Assembly (NCBI GenBank): GCA_964647485.1
Contig: CAZYHV010000003.1
Location: forward strand, 145,270-209,269
DNA length: 64,000 bases
From: FW021-bin31 sp964647485
GTDB taxonomy: Bacteria > Bacteroidota > Bacteroidia > Chitinophagales > Chitinophagaceae
Direction: 5' to 3'
The notes below the pieces were generated by a model. That model was not told where the DNA came from. It saw only the letters and a list, made by a program, of their open reading frames with translations, and did not search any database. The first letter of the stretch is position 1; every line of letters starts with the position of its first letter. Of this stretch, positions 37,001 to 43,907 are shown one piece after another. The translations under genes were made by a program, and so were the position numbers.

Positions 37001-37144
37001 AATAAACGGAAGGATATAAAATCGGCACTTAAAGTAGGCTTAATCCTACTCTTAGATGAGCATAATTATCCACCGGTAGAACGCGATGAAGTCTATGAAG
37101 AAATTTTTGAGCAAGCGGAAAACTTTAAGAAGTATCGGAATTAA
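34004..37144 (+). CDS. hsdR: Type I restriction endonuclease subunit R
   Basis: The 1046-residue protein is full length. The N-terminal nuclease has RIPDGIIYINGIPLVVFEFK (about 130-149, D...ExK of PD-(D/E)XK), then helicase motif I GATGSGKSY near 289-297. DEAH lies near 396-399, SF2 motif VGFTGTPID near 436, and QTISRVNRKYKGKKKGLVVDY (motif VI) near 673-693. The helical C-terminus binds HsdM. It translocates DNA and cuts when unmodified sites are present. It lies downstream of the AbiEii gene with an ATGA overlap, which is unusual. Confidence 0.96.
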   Translation: MKFTESKLEETFIQLLEKQGYVHFLGETIKRQEDEVLIEDDLVQFLLQQYKADGLTLSEAKSIVLQLKTLPASDLYETNKTFVRWLSDGFSFKREDPNQKDLWIYFIDYDHQESNTYKFVNQLEIIGTEKRIPDGIIYINGIPLVVFEFKSAIREDATIHTAYKQLTVRYKRDIPELFKYNAFCVISDGVNNKVGSLFAPYEFFYAWRRIAADKKEADGINSMFTLVRGMLQKTRLEDILKNFIFIPDTSKKEEKIVCRYPQYYGARALFSSIKKAQKPKGDGKGGTYFGATGSGKSYIMLFLARLLMKSKYFENPTIILITDRTDLDNQLAEQFANAKEFIGDDLIKSVESRAELRKLLQNRTSGGVFLSTIHKFTEDIALLTERSNVICISDEAHRSQTNLDQKVRVTENGVQRSYGFARYLHDSLPNATYVGFTGTPIDKTLDVFGDITDEYTMTESVRDEITVNIVYEGRAAKIALYDSELEKIEDYYMVAEEDGANQYQIDKSKQQTAKMDSILGNPDVLEDLAKDFINHYEARVGEGATIAGKAMFVCSSREIAFDFFKQVIKLRPEWNEPKTAPDDIELSDKEKREIKPMERIKMVMTRQKDDPEEMYNLLGTKKYREELDRQFKIEHSNFKIAIVVDMWLTGFDVPFLDTIYIYKPIQKHNLIQTISRVNRKYKGKKKGLVVDYIGIRKQMNQALAQYTNDISSNFEDINQSLVIVRNHLDLLAKIFHKFDERNYFEGNSLEQLETLNGAAEFVQQVQSIEKRFMDLVKRLKAAYDICSGSEKLKQDERDYIHFYLAIRSIIFKLTKGDAPDIDKMNAKVREMIANALQSDGIEEIIKLGEEGGNEQDLFSEDYIAKINKIKLPNTKIKLLQKLLSRAIGKMKKVNKVKGIDFSKKMESLVNKYNDRSENDVFKSEVYEDMADQLTDLIWEVYEEYKSGDTLGIGFEVKAFYDILMDLCRKYDFTYPEDKMITLAKAVKELVDDQTKFPDWNKRKDIKSALKVGLILLLDEHNYPPVERDEVYEEIFEQAENFKKYRN

Positions 37145-37237
37145 ATGAAATCATGGATGTTGATTAGGAAATTCCTGATACTCAATTTCTGGTTTTAGAA
37201 TCAATCATAAATATAAAAGAATTTAGATTTTATTTCT

Positions 37238-37245
37238 TATTTTTG
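37238..37245 (+). promoter_or_regulatory. -7 element of the second AbiE operon
   Basis: TATTTTTG (TAnnTTTG) lies 15 bases before the ATG at 37261. The spacing again gives a very short leader. No convincing -33 or operator was seen in the AT-rich sequence upstream. Confidence 0.5.
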
Positions 37246-37260
37246 TGTTTTATAACAATT

Positions 37261-37893
37261 ATGAGAAATAGAATTAGTTATATTGATTTTGAAAAGGCTT
37301 TATATCCGTTCGGAATATTCCGGCTTTCAGATATTTTGAAGGTCTATCCTCATTTTGACTCCAGACGGCTGCATGAATGGCAAAAGAAGGGGTACATTAC
37401 TAAGTTGATAAAGGGGCATTATATTTTTAATTCAATAGATATAGATGAAACCGTTCTGTTTCAAATAGCCAACATATTGACCAGTCCTTCCTATATCTCT
37501 CTTGAATCGGCATTCGCCTACTATCATTTTATTCCGGAACAAAGTTTCTCTATCACCTCTGTTACCACCCTAAAAACGAACCATTATGATACTCCTAAGG
37601 GTAGCTTTCTCTATCAATCCGTAAAGCCGTCTTTATTTTTCGGATACAAGATAATCCCATCCAAAAAGAGACCTATTTTGATAGCCGAACCTGAAAAGGC
37701 CATTTTGGACTTTTTATATTTACATTCGGAATTGAAGAGTGATTCCGACATAAAGGCATTGAGGTTAAACAATCTTGAGTTGGAAGGGCTGGATGAACAA
37801 AGGATGAATAGGTATTTACGCTTGTTTGATAATGAAGCTTTAAACCAAAGATTTGAACTTTTTAAAGACGTGAAGCATGTTAGAACTGTCTGA
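37261..37893 (+). CDS. AbiEi-like antitoxin
   Basis: From ATG 37261 (preferred over a TTG at 37243 that overlaps the promoter element) the protein has 210 residues. An N-terminal wHTH part (GIFRLSDILKVYPHFDSRRLHEWQKKGYITKLIKGHYIFN) precedes an AbiEi C-domain with YISLESAFAYYHFIPEQ, ITSVTTLKTNHYDTPKGSFLY and AEPEKAILDFLYLH. It likely represses the operon and opposes the following toxin. It is of a different type from the DUF6088 protein. It overlaps the toxin gene by 17 bases. Confidence 0.9.
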   Translation: MRNRISYIDFEKALYPFGIFRLSDILKVYPHFDSRRLHEWQKKGYITKLIKGHYIFNSIDIDETVLFQIANILTSPSYISLESAFAYYHFIPEQSFSITSVTTLKTNHYDTPKGSFLYQSVKPSLFFGYKIIPSKKRPILIAEPEKAILDFLYLHSELKSDSDIKALRLNNLELEGLDEQRMNRYLRLFDNEALNQRFELFKDVKHVRTV

Positions 37894-38656
37894 AATAGCA
37901 AAAGAATATCCTGAAAAGCTGAGAGGTTTCAGCAGTTTTATAATCCGGGAATATCTGCAATATAAAATTCTACAGATTTTATTTGAAAGCCGGTTTGCAG
38001 CGGAATTTTGTTTCCTTGGCGGTACCTGTCTTCGTATTGTACATGGAAACAGCCGGTTTTCAGAGGATTTGGACTTTGATAATTTTAAAATACCTGAAGA
38101 TCGTTTCAAGAAGGTATCCGAAATTATTGTTAATGGCCTGGAAAAAGAAGGATATCAGGTGGAGATGAAAACGGTATTGAAAAATGCCTACCACTGCGTC
38201 ATTAAATTCCCGGGACTACTTTATTCCCAAGGTTTGTCGGGACATAGGGAAGAAAAAATACTGATTCAGTTGGATACCGAACCTCAGCATTTTGATTACA
38301 AACCGGACAAAGTTATTCTGAATAAATTTGGGGTGTTTACCCAAATCAACTGTACGCCACTGGATTTATTGTTGGCACAGAAGTTTTATGCTATCCTCCA
38401 TCGTAAGCGAAATAAAGGACGCGATTTCTTTGATGTGGTCTTTTTACTGTCGAAAATTGATGCACCAAATTATGGTTACCTGGAAATGAAATCGGGAATA
38501 AAAAATGGATTGGAACTAAAGACGAGCATATTAAACCATTGTGCATCTATTGATATGGAGGAAATGGCCAAGGACGTACAACCCTTTTTATTCAACTCTA
38601 ATGATGTCAACAAAGTTAGATTATTTGAGGAGTACCTTGCCGGAAAGGATTTATAG
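37877..38656 (+). CDS. AbiEii/AbiGii-type nucleotidyltransferase toxin (second)
   Basis: The 259-residue protein has FCFLGGTCLRIVHGNSRFSEDLDFDNF (about 49-75), the GG...DxD nucleotidyltransferase site, then LDLLLAQKFYAILHRKRNKGRDFFDVVFLL, as in AbiEii proteins. It starts with MLELSEIAKEYPEKL at 37877, inside the antitoxin gene. It forms the toxin half of a complete type IV pair. The first 28 bases are repeated, slightly altered, at 40784-40811 without the gene body. Confidence 0.92.
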   Translation: MLELSEIAKEYPEKLRGFSSFIIREYLQYKILQILFESRFAAEFCFLGGTCLRIVHGNSRFSEDLDFDNFKIPEDRFKKVSEIIVNGLEKEGYQVEMKTVLKNAYHCVIKFPGLLYSQGLSGHREEKILIQLDTEPQHFDYKPDKVILNKFGVFTQINCTPLDLLLAQKFYAILHRKRNKGRDFFDVVFLLSKIDAPNYGYLEMKSGIKNGLELKTSILNHCASIDMEEMAKDVQPFLFNSNDVNKVRLFEEYLAGKDL

Positions 38657-38663
38657 GGGAATT

Positions 38664-38708
38664 AGTGGTAGCTCCTAAAATGGGATTTCGGTTGAAGTTG
38701 CATTGAGG
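38664..38708 (+). pseudogene. Scar resembling the start of an AbiEii gene
   Basis: AGTGGTAGCTCCTAAAATGG and the following 25 bases align with 40810-40855, where they precede the MKLHEEK start of an AbiEii frame. Here the frame reads LKLH then stop. It is probably the left end of a deleted AbiEii copy, overtaken by the Fic module. Confidence 0.5.
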
Positions 38709-38720
38709 CATCTGGATTTT

Positions 38721-38793
38721 TGAGCCGATTATTATCCATAATTGGCTCATTTTCTTAGTATATTTGAGCCGAATAAAGAAAATAATCGGCTCA
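38721..38793. promoter_or_regulatory. Four half-site operator (two dyads) at the Fic promoter
   Basis: Half-sites TGAGCCGATTAT (38721-38732) and ATAATTGGCTCA (38738-38749) form one dyad. TGAGCCGAATAA (38765-38776) and ATAATCGGCTCA (38782-38793) form a second. A -7 element TATATTTG (38759-38766) lies between them, and the last half-site ends in the A of the Fic start codon. Binding would cover the promoter and the ribosome start. The C-terminal winged helix of the Fic protein is the obvious candidate ligand. Confidence 0.75.
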
Positions 38794-39899
38794 TGTTATA
38801 CAATTGGCAATTTCCTGAATGGCCCAACTTTACCTATGATGTAGAAGAAATCCAACCCCTAATCCTTGAATTTGCTGAGGAAACAGGGGAAGTGAATGGT
38901 CTTCTTCAGGGAATACCGGCTGATTTACAGCAGGAAACCTGGCTGCAATTAATGCTTTCCGAAGCAGTCAAAACTTCGGAAATAGAAGGGGAATATATGA
39001 GCAGAGAAGATGTGATGTCTTCTATTCGAAATAATTTGGGCATGAATGAGCCTCCTGTTTATGTAAAGGACAGGCGTACTTCCGGCATAGCGCAACTGAT
39101 GATAGTGGTCAGAGAATCATTCCAGGAGCCACTAACCATGAAGATGCTCAGAGCGTGGCATAAGCTGTTAATGGCTAACGCACAGCATATCAATGAGGGC
39201 GAATGGCGAAAAGGGAAGGAACCTATGCAGATTATTTCAGGAGCTTATGGTCGTGAAACGGTTCATTATGAAGCGCCGCCTTCTAAGAATGTACCCAGGC
39301 TAATGAAACAATTTGTGGATTGGTTTAACAGGGCAAGATTCCCGTTAAAAGGAGATGTGGCTGAAGCGGTATTGAAGTCGGCCGTGGCCCATCTTTATTT
39401 CGAATCCATACACCCGTTTGAGGACGGCAATGGTCGTATTGGTCGTGCCATTGTGGAAAAAGTACTTTCACAATCGTTGAAACGTCCTGTTATGCTCAGC
39501 CTGTCCAAGATCATAGAGCAGCATAAAAAAGCCTATTACGATGCACTGAAAGAAGCACAGCGCGCGATGGAAATTACTCCATGGATGAAATATTTCGTTA
39601 CTGTCATCCTGGAAGCGCAACTGGAAGCTAAAGCAACCATACAATTTACACTGAAAAAGGCCCGGTTTTATGACCGGTACAAAAATCAATTGAACGAACG
39701 CCAGTTGAAAGCTATTCATAAAATGACGGAAACGGGGGTTGATGGGTTTGAAGGAGGAATGACCGCCAAAAAATACATGCGTATTACCAGAACTTCTAAG
39801 GCTACTGCTACCCGGGATATGCAACAGCTTTATGAAAAAGGGATCTTTTTAATGGAAGGTGCAGGCAGGTCAGTACGGTATCAATTGAATATGCCTTGA
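38793..39899 (+). CDS. Fic family protein with DUF4172 and C-terminal wHTH
   Basis: From ATG 38793 the protein has 368 residues; an upstream TTG would fall inside the operator. The N-terminus YNWQFPEWPNFTYD is DUF4172-like, and SEAVKTSEIEGEYMSREDV contains a possible inhibitory (S/T)xxxE(G/N) helix (TSEIEGE). The catalytic loop HPFEDGNGRIGR (about 212-223) is intact. The C-terminus (about 310-365, ARMTKATATRDMQQLYEKG-like) is a winged helix. Fic enzymes transfer AMP to hydroxyl groups of proteins. The layout suggests a self-repressing AMPylator with built-in antitoxin helix. Confidence 0.93.
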   Translation: MLYNWQFPEWPNFTYDVEEIQPLILEFAEETGEVNGLLQGIPADLQQETWLQLMLSEAVKTSEIEGEYMSREDVMSSIRNNLGMNEPPVYVKDRRTSGIAQLMIVVRESFQEPLTMKMLRAWHKLLMANAQHINEGEWRKGKEPMQIISGAYGRETVHYEAPPSKNVPRLMKQFVDWFNRARFPLKGDVAEAVLKSAVAHLYFESIHPFEDGNGRIGRAIVEKVLSQSLKRPVMLSLSKIIEQHKKAYYDALKEAQRAMEITPWMKYFVTVILEAQLEAKATIQFTLKKARFYDRYKNQLNERQLKAIHKMTETGVDGFEGGMTAKKYMRITRTSKATATRDMQQLYEKGIFLMEGAGRSVRYQLNMP

Positions 39900-39984
39900 A
39901 TGGATGTTATTGTACCTTATTTGTACCTCAATATATTTAAGTGATTGAAAATCAACATGGGTTAAGTTTTGCATCGGGAAATAA

Positions 39985-40264
39985 TCACCTGTCTTTGTAA
40001 TGTCCCATGGCAGAAACGATAAATACAGTCACGATATTTTCCTGCACTTTATATAATCTATCCTGATTATTGAAGATTTAGCCCCGGATTTTTGTGCTTT
40101 TCAATATCTTTCTGAGCAGCCTTTATTTTTTTCACAAATGCAGGGTCGTAGGGACTTTATTCGGATACTTTAATTCCGGGTTGTGTTTTCAGAATTTCCA
40201 AAAAACTGTGAAGCGCCTTGCCGGCTTTACTTCGCTCATTAATTTCTATCTTGATGGTTGACAT
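39985..40264 (-). pseudogene. Degenerate RelE-type toxin-antitoxin module
   Basis: On the minus strand, ATG at 40264 reads MSTIKIEINERSKAGKALHSFLE, an antitoxin of the kind paired with RelE. It stops early at TAA (40157-40159); the same frame then continues to GLNLQ. In a shifted frame, NQDRLYKVQENIVTVFIVSAMGHYKDR ends at 39985. That is the typical RelE C-terminus. Most of the toxin is missing, so the module is dead. No gene is otherwise present between 39900 and 40317. Confidence 0.6.
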
Positions 40265-40316
40265 ATCACATTCTTTCTTACAAAGTTAACAAGATAATTG
40301 ATATATTGGTTTCCTC

Positions 40317-40625
40317 TTAATTCAGGGGGGCTGTTTTCATCAGGTCTTTCCAGCCCGATGCATTTTGATACCCAGACAGGCTTGCTTTCGGTACTTTTAG
40401 ATGTATTTCTTTAGAATCTCTAAGAAATTGATTATAGACAGGATATGGAGATGTTATTTGAGGTGGAATGGCAGCTTTTACTTCAATGACTTTTAGTTTT
40501 TTGCAGAAATCGAAGGTGCGGTAATCAATAGTTTTTACAGAAGCAGGAATATTCAGAGATTGTAAGCCTTCGCACAAAGAAAAGACCCGGTCTTCGATTA
40601 CTTGCAAGGAAGCAGGTAATAAAAT
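40317..40625 (-). pseudogene. C-terminal fragment of a BspA-type leucine-rich-repeat protein
   Basis: The minus-strand frame reads LPASLQVIEDRVF, SLNIPASVKTIDYRTFDFCKKLKVIEVK and VPKASLSGYQNASGWKDL. These are three repeats of the LRR_5/BspA type and a closing cap. No N-terminus or secretion signal is present. At about 40600-40625 it runs into ParE-like sequence in another frame, so it is a truncated, inserted fragment. Confidence 0.6.
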
Positions 40626-40764
40626 GGATTCTCTGCAATGCGTTCAAAGCACCCGATAAGGTCAAAATAATATTTAGTGGCTTGATCAACTCCAAATTTT
40701 TCACCCCGTAATGGTAAATCCTAATCAGGTCTTCTTCGGTTTCAAGACTGAGTCGGTAGGTCAT
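40598..40764 (-). pseudogene. ParE-type toxin fragment, frameshifted
   Basis: ATG at 40764 (minus strand) begins MTYRLSLETEEDLIRIYHYGVKN, then, after a one-base shift near 40691-40703, FGVDQATKYYFDLIGCFERIAENPFYYL. The two together are the N-terminal two thirds of a ParE/RelE-superfamily toxin. The rest was replaced by the LRR fragment. No antitoxin is left. Confidence 0.65.
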
Positions 40765-40773
40765 TCGAGTTGT

Positions 40774-40855
40774 TTTAGAGAACTGAAGCATGTTGAAACT
40801 GTCTGAAATAGTGGTGGCGCCCTCAAAATGGAATTTCATATGAAGTTACACGAGG
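40774..40855 (+). pseudogene. Scar of a deleted AbiEi-AbiEii pair
   Basis: 40774-40803 reads FRELKHVETV-stop, the C-terminus of the AbiEi gene at 37.9 kb (FKDVKHVRTV-stop). In the other frame 40790 on starts MLKLSEI, like the AbiEii start MLELSEI. After TAG at 40809-40811 the sequence jumps to what follows that AbiEii gene at 38664-38708. The pattern is as if the toxin body had been excised between two TAG triplets. Confidence 0.65.
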
Positions 40856-41280
40856 AGAAAAAAATATTTTCGGAAACATTAAGAGCCGTCTATCAGGAAT
40901 TAAATATCAGACTTGAATTTATTGAAAAAGATTATTGGATAACGCTGATATTGAGCTATCTGGCAGTAAGTAAATACGCTTCCGAAGTGGTCTTTAAAGG
41001 GGGGGGGCTTTGTCGAAAGGGTGCAATTTGATAGACCGGGTTTCGGAAGATGTCGATGTAGCCATTTTTAATACAGGAGATAAATCGGGAAACCAAATTA
41101 AGACAATGATTCGTAATATTGAGAAGAGCGTTACGGCAGGGCTTTCTGAACAGCTCATTGAGGGACTCACCAGTAAAAGTTCTACATATATAAAATATGA
41201 ATAATACATTAAGGAAGCTCGGGAGGAGAATAACCGGTGATTATAAATCGAGGTCGTTTTTTACATCCGGGAAATCTTGA
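40840..41280 (+). pseudogene. AbiEii-type toxin gene, frameshifted and truncated
   Basis: ATG 40840 reads MKLHEEKKIFSETL, FIEKDYWITLILSYLA and VVFKGGG. A nine-G run at 40999-41007 then throws it out of frame. With one extra G it continues ALSKGCNLIDRVSEDVDVAIF and IRNIEKSVTAGLSE, clearly homologous to the AbiEii at 33018. The frame stops at 41204 and only about 40 decayed residues follow; the C-terminal half is missing. It could be a phase-variable slip, but truncation argues for a dead gene. Confidence 0.75.
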
Positions 41281-41309
41281 AGCAGGATAGTTTATTCCTT
41301 CAATTCCAA

Positions 41310-41317
41310 TATCTTTG
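41310..41317 (+). promoter_or_regulatory. -7 element of the GH84 gene
   Basis: TATCTTTG matches TAnnTTTG 31 bases before the start codon. No clear -33 element is present. Confidence 0.5.
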
Positions 41318-41347
41318 TCGTAATCCAAAGATGAAAAACAATAAAAG

Positions 41348-43891
41348 ATGAAAATTCATTATACTTTTCCGATACTTGTCCTTTTTTGCCTTCTTAACGT
41401 AAGTCTTGCTGAGGCTCAAGATACTTCCACCCTTATATATCCTCCGGTTCAGCAAATTCATCGTAATGGGGCTGCATTTGATTTTAATGGTTTTAAACTG
41501 GAAAACCCAAAAGAGTGGAAGGCATTGGTTGGTAGAACTCCGGTGAAGAATTTGTTGAACTCTTCTCAAAAGGAAGGGTTACCCTTAACATTATCATTGA
41601 AAAAAAATATAGAAGCGGAACAGAATCCAAATAATATAGCAAAAGCTGAAGGTGCATATGATTTAGTCGTAAATAAGCATGGAGTAGCTATTTCTGCCCA
41701 GGACTCTATTGGTATTTTTTATGGATTACAGAGTTTAAGACAATTAGTAAAAAAACAGCACATTTATCCGGTAGAGATACAGGATTTTCCTACCGTGCAA
41801 TATAGAGGGGTAGTGGAAGGGTTTTATGGAACGCCTTGGTCTCATCTTGCTCGTCTGCGTCAAATCAGATTCTATGGCAGGATAAAAGCCAATACCTATA
41901 TTTATGGTCCCAAAGATGACCCTTATCACAGCAGTCATTGGCGTGAACCTTATCCGAAAGAACAAGCAGAAAATATTCGACAATTGGTAAAGGTAGCCAA
42001 GGCACACTTTGTCAATTTTGATTGGGCTATTCATCCGGGACAGGATATTCAGTGGAATAAGACCGATCGTCAAAAGGTGTTAAATAAGTTTGAGGATATG
42101 TATCAATTAGGGGTTCGATCTTTTGCGGTATTCTTTGATGATATTAGCGGAGAGGGAACAGATGCACATAAACAAGCCGCTTTGCTGAATTATCTTACTG
42201 AGCATTTTGTGGATGTGAAAAAAGATGTGAATCCACTGATTCTTACTCCCACAGATTATAATAAAAGCTGGGCTAATCCTTCTATGAAGGATGGATATTT
42301 AGCTATCTTAGGCAGAGAGTTGGATTCTTCCATACAGATTATGTGGACAGGAGATCATGTGATGTCCGATGTAACAAAATCTACATTAGAATGGGTGAAA
42401 AAGCGCATTCAACGTCCGGCCTTGTTTTGGTGGAATTTTCCGGTGAGTGATTATGAGCGGAATCAATTATTTATTGGACCGTCTTATGGATTAGAAAATA
42501 ATGTAAGTGCTAAAGAACTTTCCGGGGTATTATCCAATCCGATGGAACATGCAGAAGCTTCAAAGCCTGCAATATCGGGAGTGGCAGATTATGCTTGGAA
42601 TATTTCTTCTTATCAAGCAGAAAGATCCTGGAATCATGCCCTGAAGACCATGCTACCGCATTCTTATAAAGCATATGAGATTTTTGGAGAGAACAATTCC
42701 AATCCCAACCGGGGACTTGCCGATTATATTGATAAAGAATCTAAAGAAATTGCACCTTATTTGGAGCGTTTGACCAAAGGCATAAATGAAGAAGCAGTTA
42801 ATAGAAGAGATTTAATATATACAGAAGGATATTTCTACAATATTAAGGAAGCAGAAAATCAAATTTTAAAGGCGGCGGATGATAGCATGTTGCTAAATGA
42901 AATAGAGCCCTGGCTGCATCGTTTTACATATCTCGGTCAGGAAGGCTTATATCAGTTAGAAAATTATAAATATCATCTTCTGAATGCAAAAAAATATTGG
43001 ACCCATATTGTAAAGAATATGCAACAATCCGACTTTTGGAATCAAGAATCGTTTGAAGCTGGAGATGGAACAAAGATTACTCCTGTAACCGGTACAAGTA
43101 AACTAAGACCTTTTGTGAAATTTTTGTGGGAATGGAATAGTCAGACACTTTTTCAAAAAAATGTAGGAAAAGACGCGGCAGATAGACAAAAGACAAGCCC
43201 GGGAGAGGTTTTTTCCAATGTGGAAAAGCTAAAGAAAGGAAAATTTATCGTAGTCGGTAATCAGGAAATATATTTTCATCCGGATAATCAAAAGATAAAA
43301 ATGAAAGGAGAGGACTTTCTTACAATTGAAGTAGCCAATAGACTCAAAATGGCGAGTGTTTATATAAATTATAAATCAAAGAAAGAAGTCCCTCTTACTA
43401 TACAGGTGTCTGAAGAAGGTAAAAAATGGAGAAAGCTCAAGGTGGAGAATGAAAAAGGAAAAATTGTGGCGCAAGCCAATCGTCCTTTTAAATTTGTTCG
43501 GATGATCAATGTCTCTTCGGATGAACGGTCCTTTCAGTTAAATAAATTTACAATTAAGAAAGAAGGGGAATCGGAAGGGAGTAATCCCTTTACGACTCAT
43601 GATTTTGATTTGTTGACAGCTTTTCATTTACAACCGGGGGATACCTTAACGGAGAAAAATACCCGGGTAGGTCATGCTGAGTATATGGTTATTTTGACCA
43701 ATTCAGAAGATACTCAATTGCAGGTAGATGTTCGTAAGAAAGGAGAATGGGAGAGATTACCATCATCCTTTAAAGGTACCTTTATTAAAGTGAAATTGCC
43801 AAAGGAAACAAGTGCTATCCGGCTTTCAAGTCGTCAGGAAGTTAATATCCATGAAATCTTCTTCCCTTCAAAAGGGGATGCTATATTTTGA
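41348..43891 (+). CDS. Secreted GH84 beta-N-acetylglucosaminidase (O-GlcNAcase family)
   Basis: The 847-residue protein has a signal peptide (cleavage near LAEAQD) and an N-terminal GH20b-like domain to about 150. The GH84 barrel follows: YRGVVEGFYGTPWSHLARL (about 155-173), KANTYIYGPKDDPYH, FDWAIHPGQDI and FAVFFDDISGEG, with the paired catalytic Asp near 260-261. The C-terminal helical and beta-sandwich regions are present. Bacteroidota homologues remove terminal beta-GlcNAc from glycans (mucin, hyaluronan or O-GlcNAc proteins) by substrate-assisted catalysis. No SusC/D pair is adjacent. Confidence 0.95.
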   Translation: MKIHYTFPILVLFCLLNVSLAEAQDTSTLIYPPVQQIHRNGAAFDFNGFKLENPKEWKALVGRTPVKNLLNSSQKEGLPLTLSLKKNIEAEQNPNNIAKAEGAYDLVVNKHGVAISAQDSIGIFYGLQSLRQLVKKQHIYPVEIQDFPTVQYRGVVEGFYGTPWSHLARLRQIRFYGRIKANTYIYGPKDDPYHSSHWREPYPKEQAENIRQLVKVAKAHFVNFDWAIHPGQDIQWNKTDRQKVLNKFEDMYQLGVRSFAVFFDDISGEGTDAHKQAALLNYLTEHFVDVKKDVNPLILTPTDYNKSWANPSMKDGYLAILGRELDSSIQIMWTGDHVMSDVTKSTLEWVKKRIQRPALFWWNFPVSDYERNQLFIGPSYGLENNVSAKELSGVLSNPMEHAEASKPAISGVADYAWNISSYQAERSWNHALKTMLPHSYKAYEIFGENNSNPNRGLADYIDKESKEIAPYLERLTKGINEEAVNRRDLIYTEGYFYNIKEAENQILKAADDSMLLNEIEPWLHRFTYLGQEGLYQLENYKYHLLNAKKYWTHIVKNMQQSDFWNQESFEAGDGTKITPVTGTSKLRPFVKFLWEWNSQTLFQKNVGKDAADRQKTSPGEVFSNVEKLKKGKFIVVGNQEIYFHPDNQKIKMKGEDFLTIEVANRLKMASVYINYKSKKEVPLTIQVSEEGKKWRKLKVENEKGKIVAQANRPFKFVRMINVSSDERSFQLNKFTIKKEGESEGSNPFTTHDFDLLTAFHLQPGDTLTEKNTRVGHAEYMVILTNSEDTQLQVDVRKKGEWERLPSSFKGTFIKVKLPKETSAIRLSSRQEVNIHEIFFPSKGDAIF

Positions 43892-43907
43892 TGGATAGAA
43901 GGGGAAA

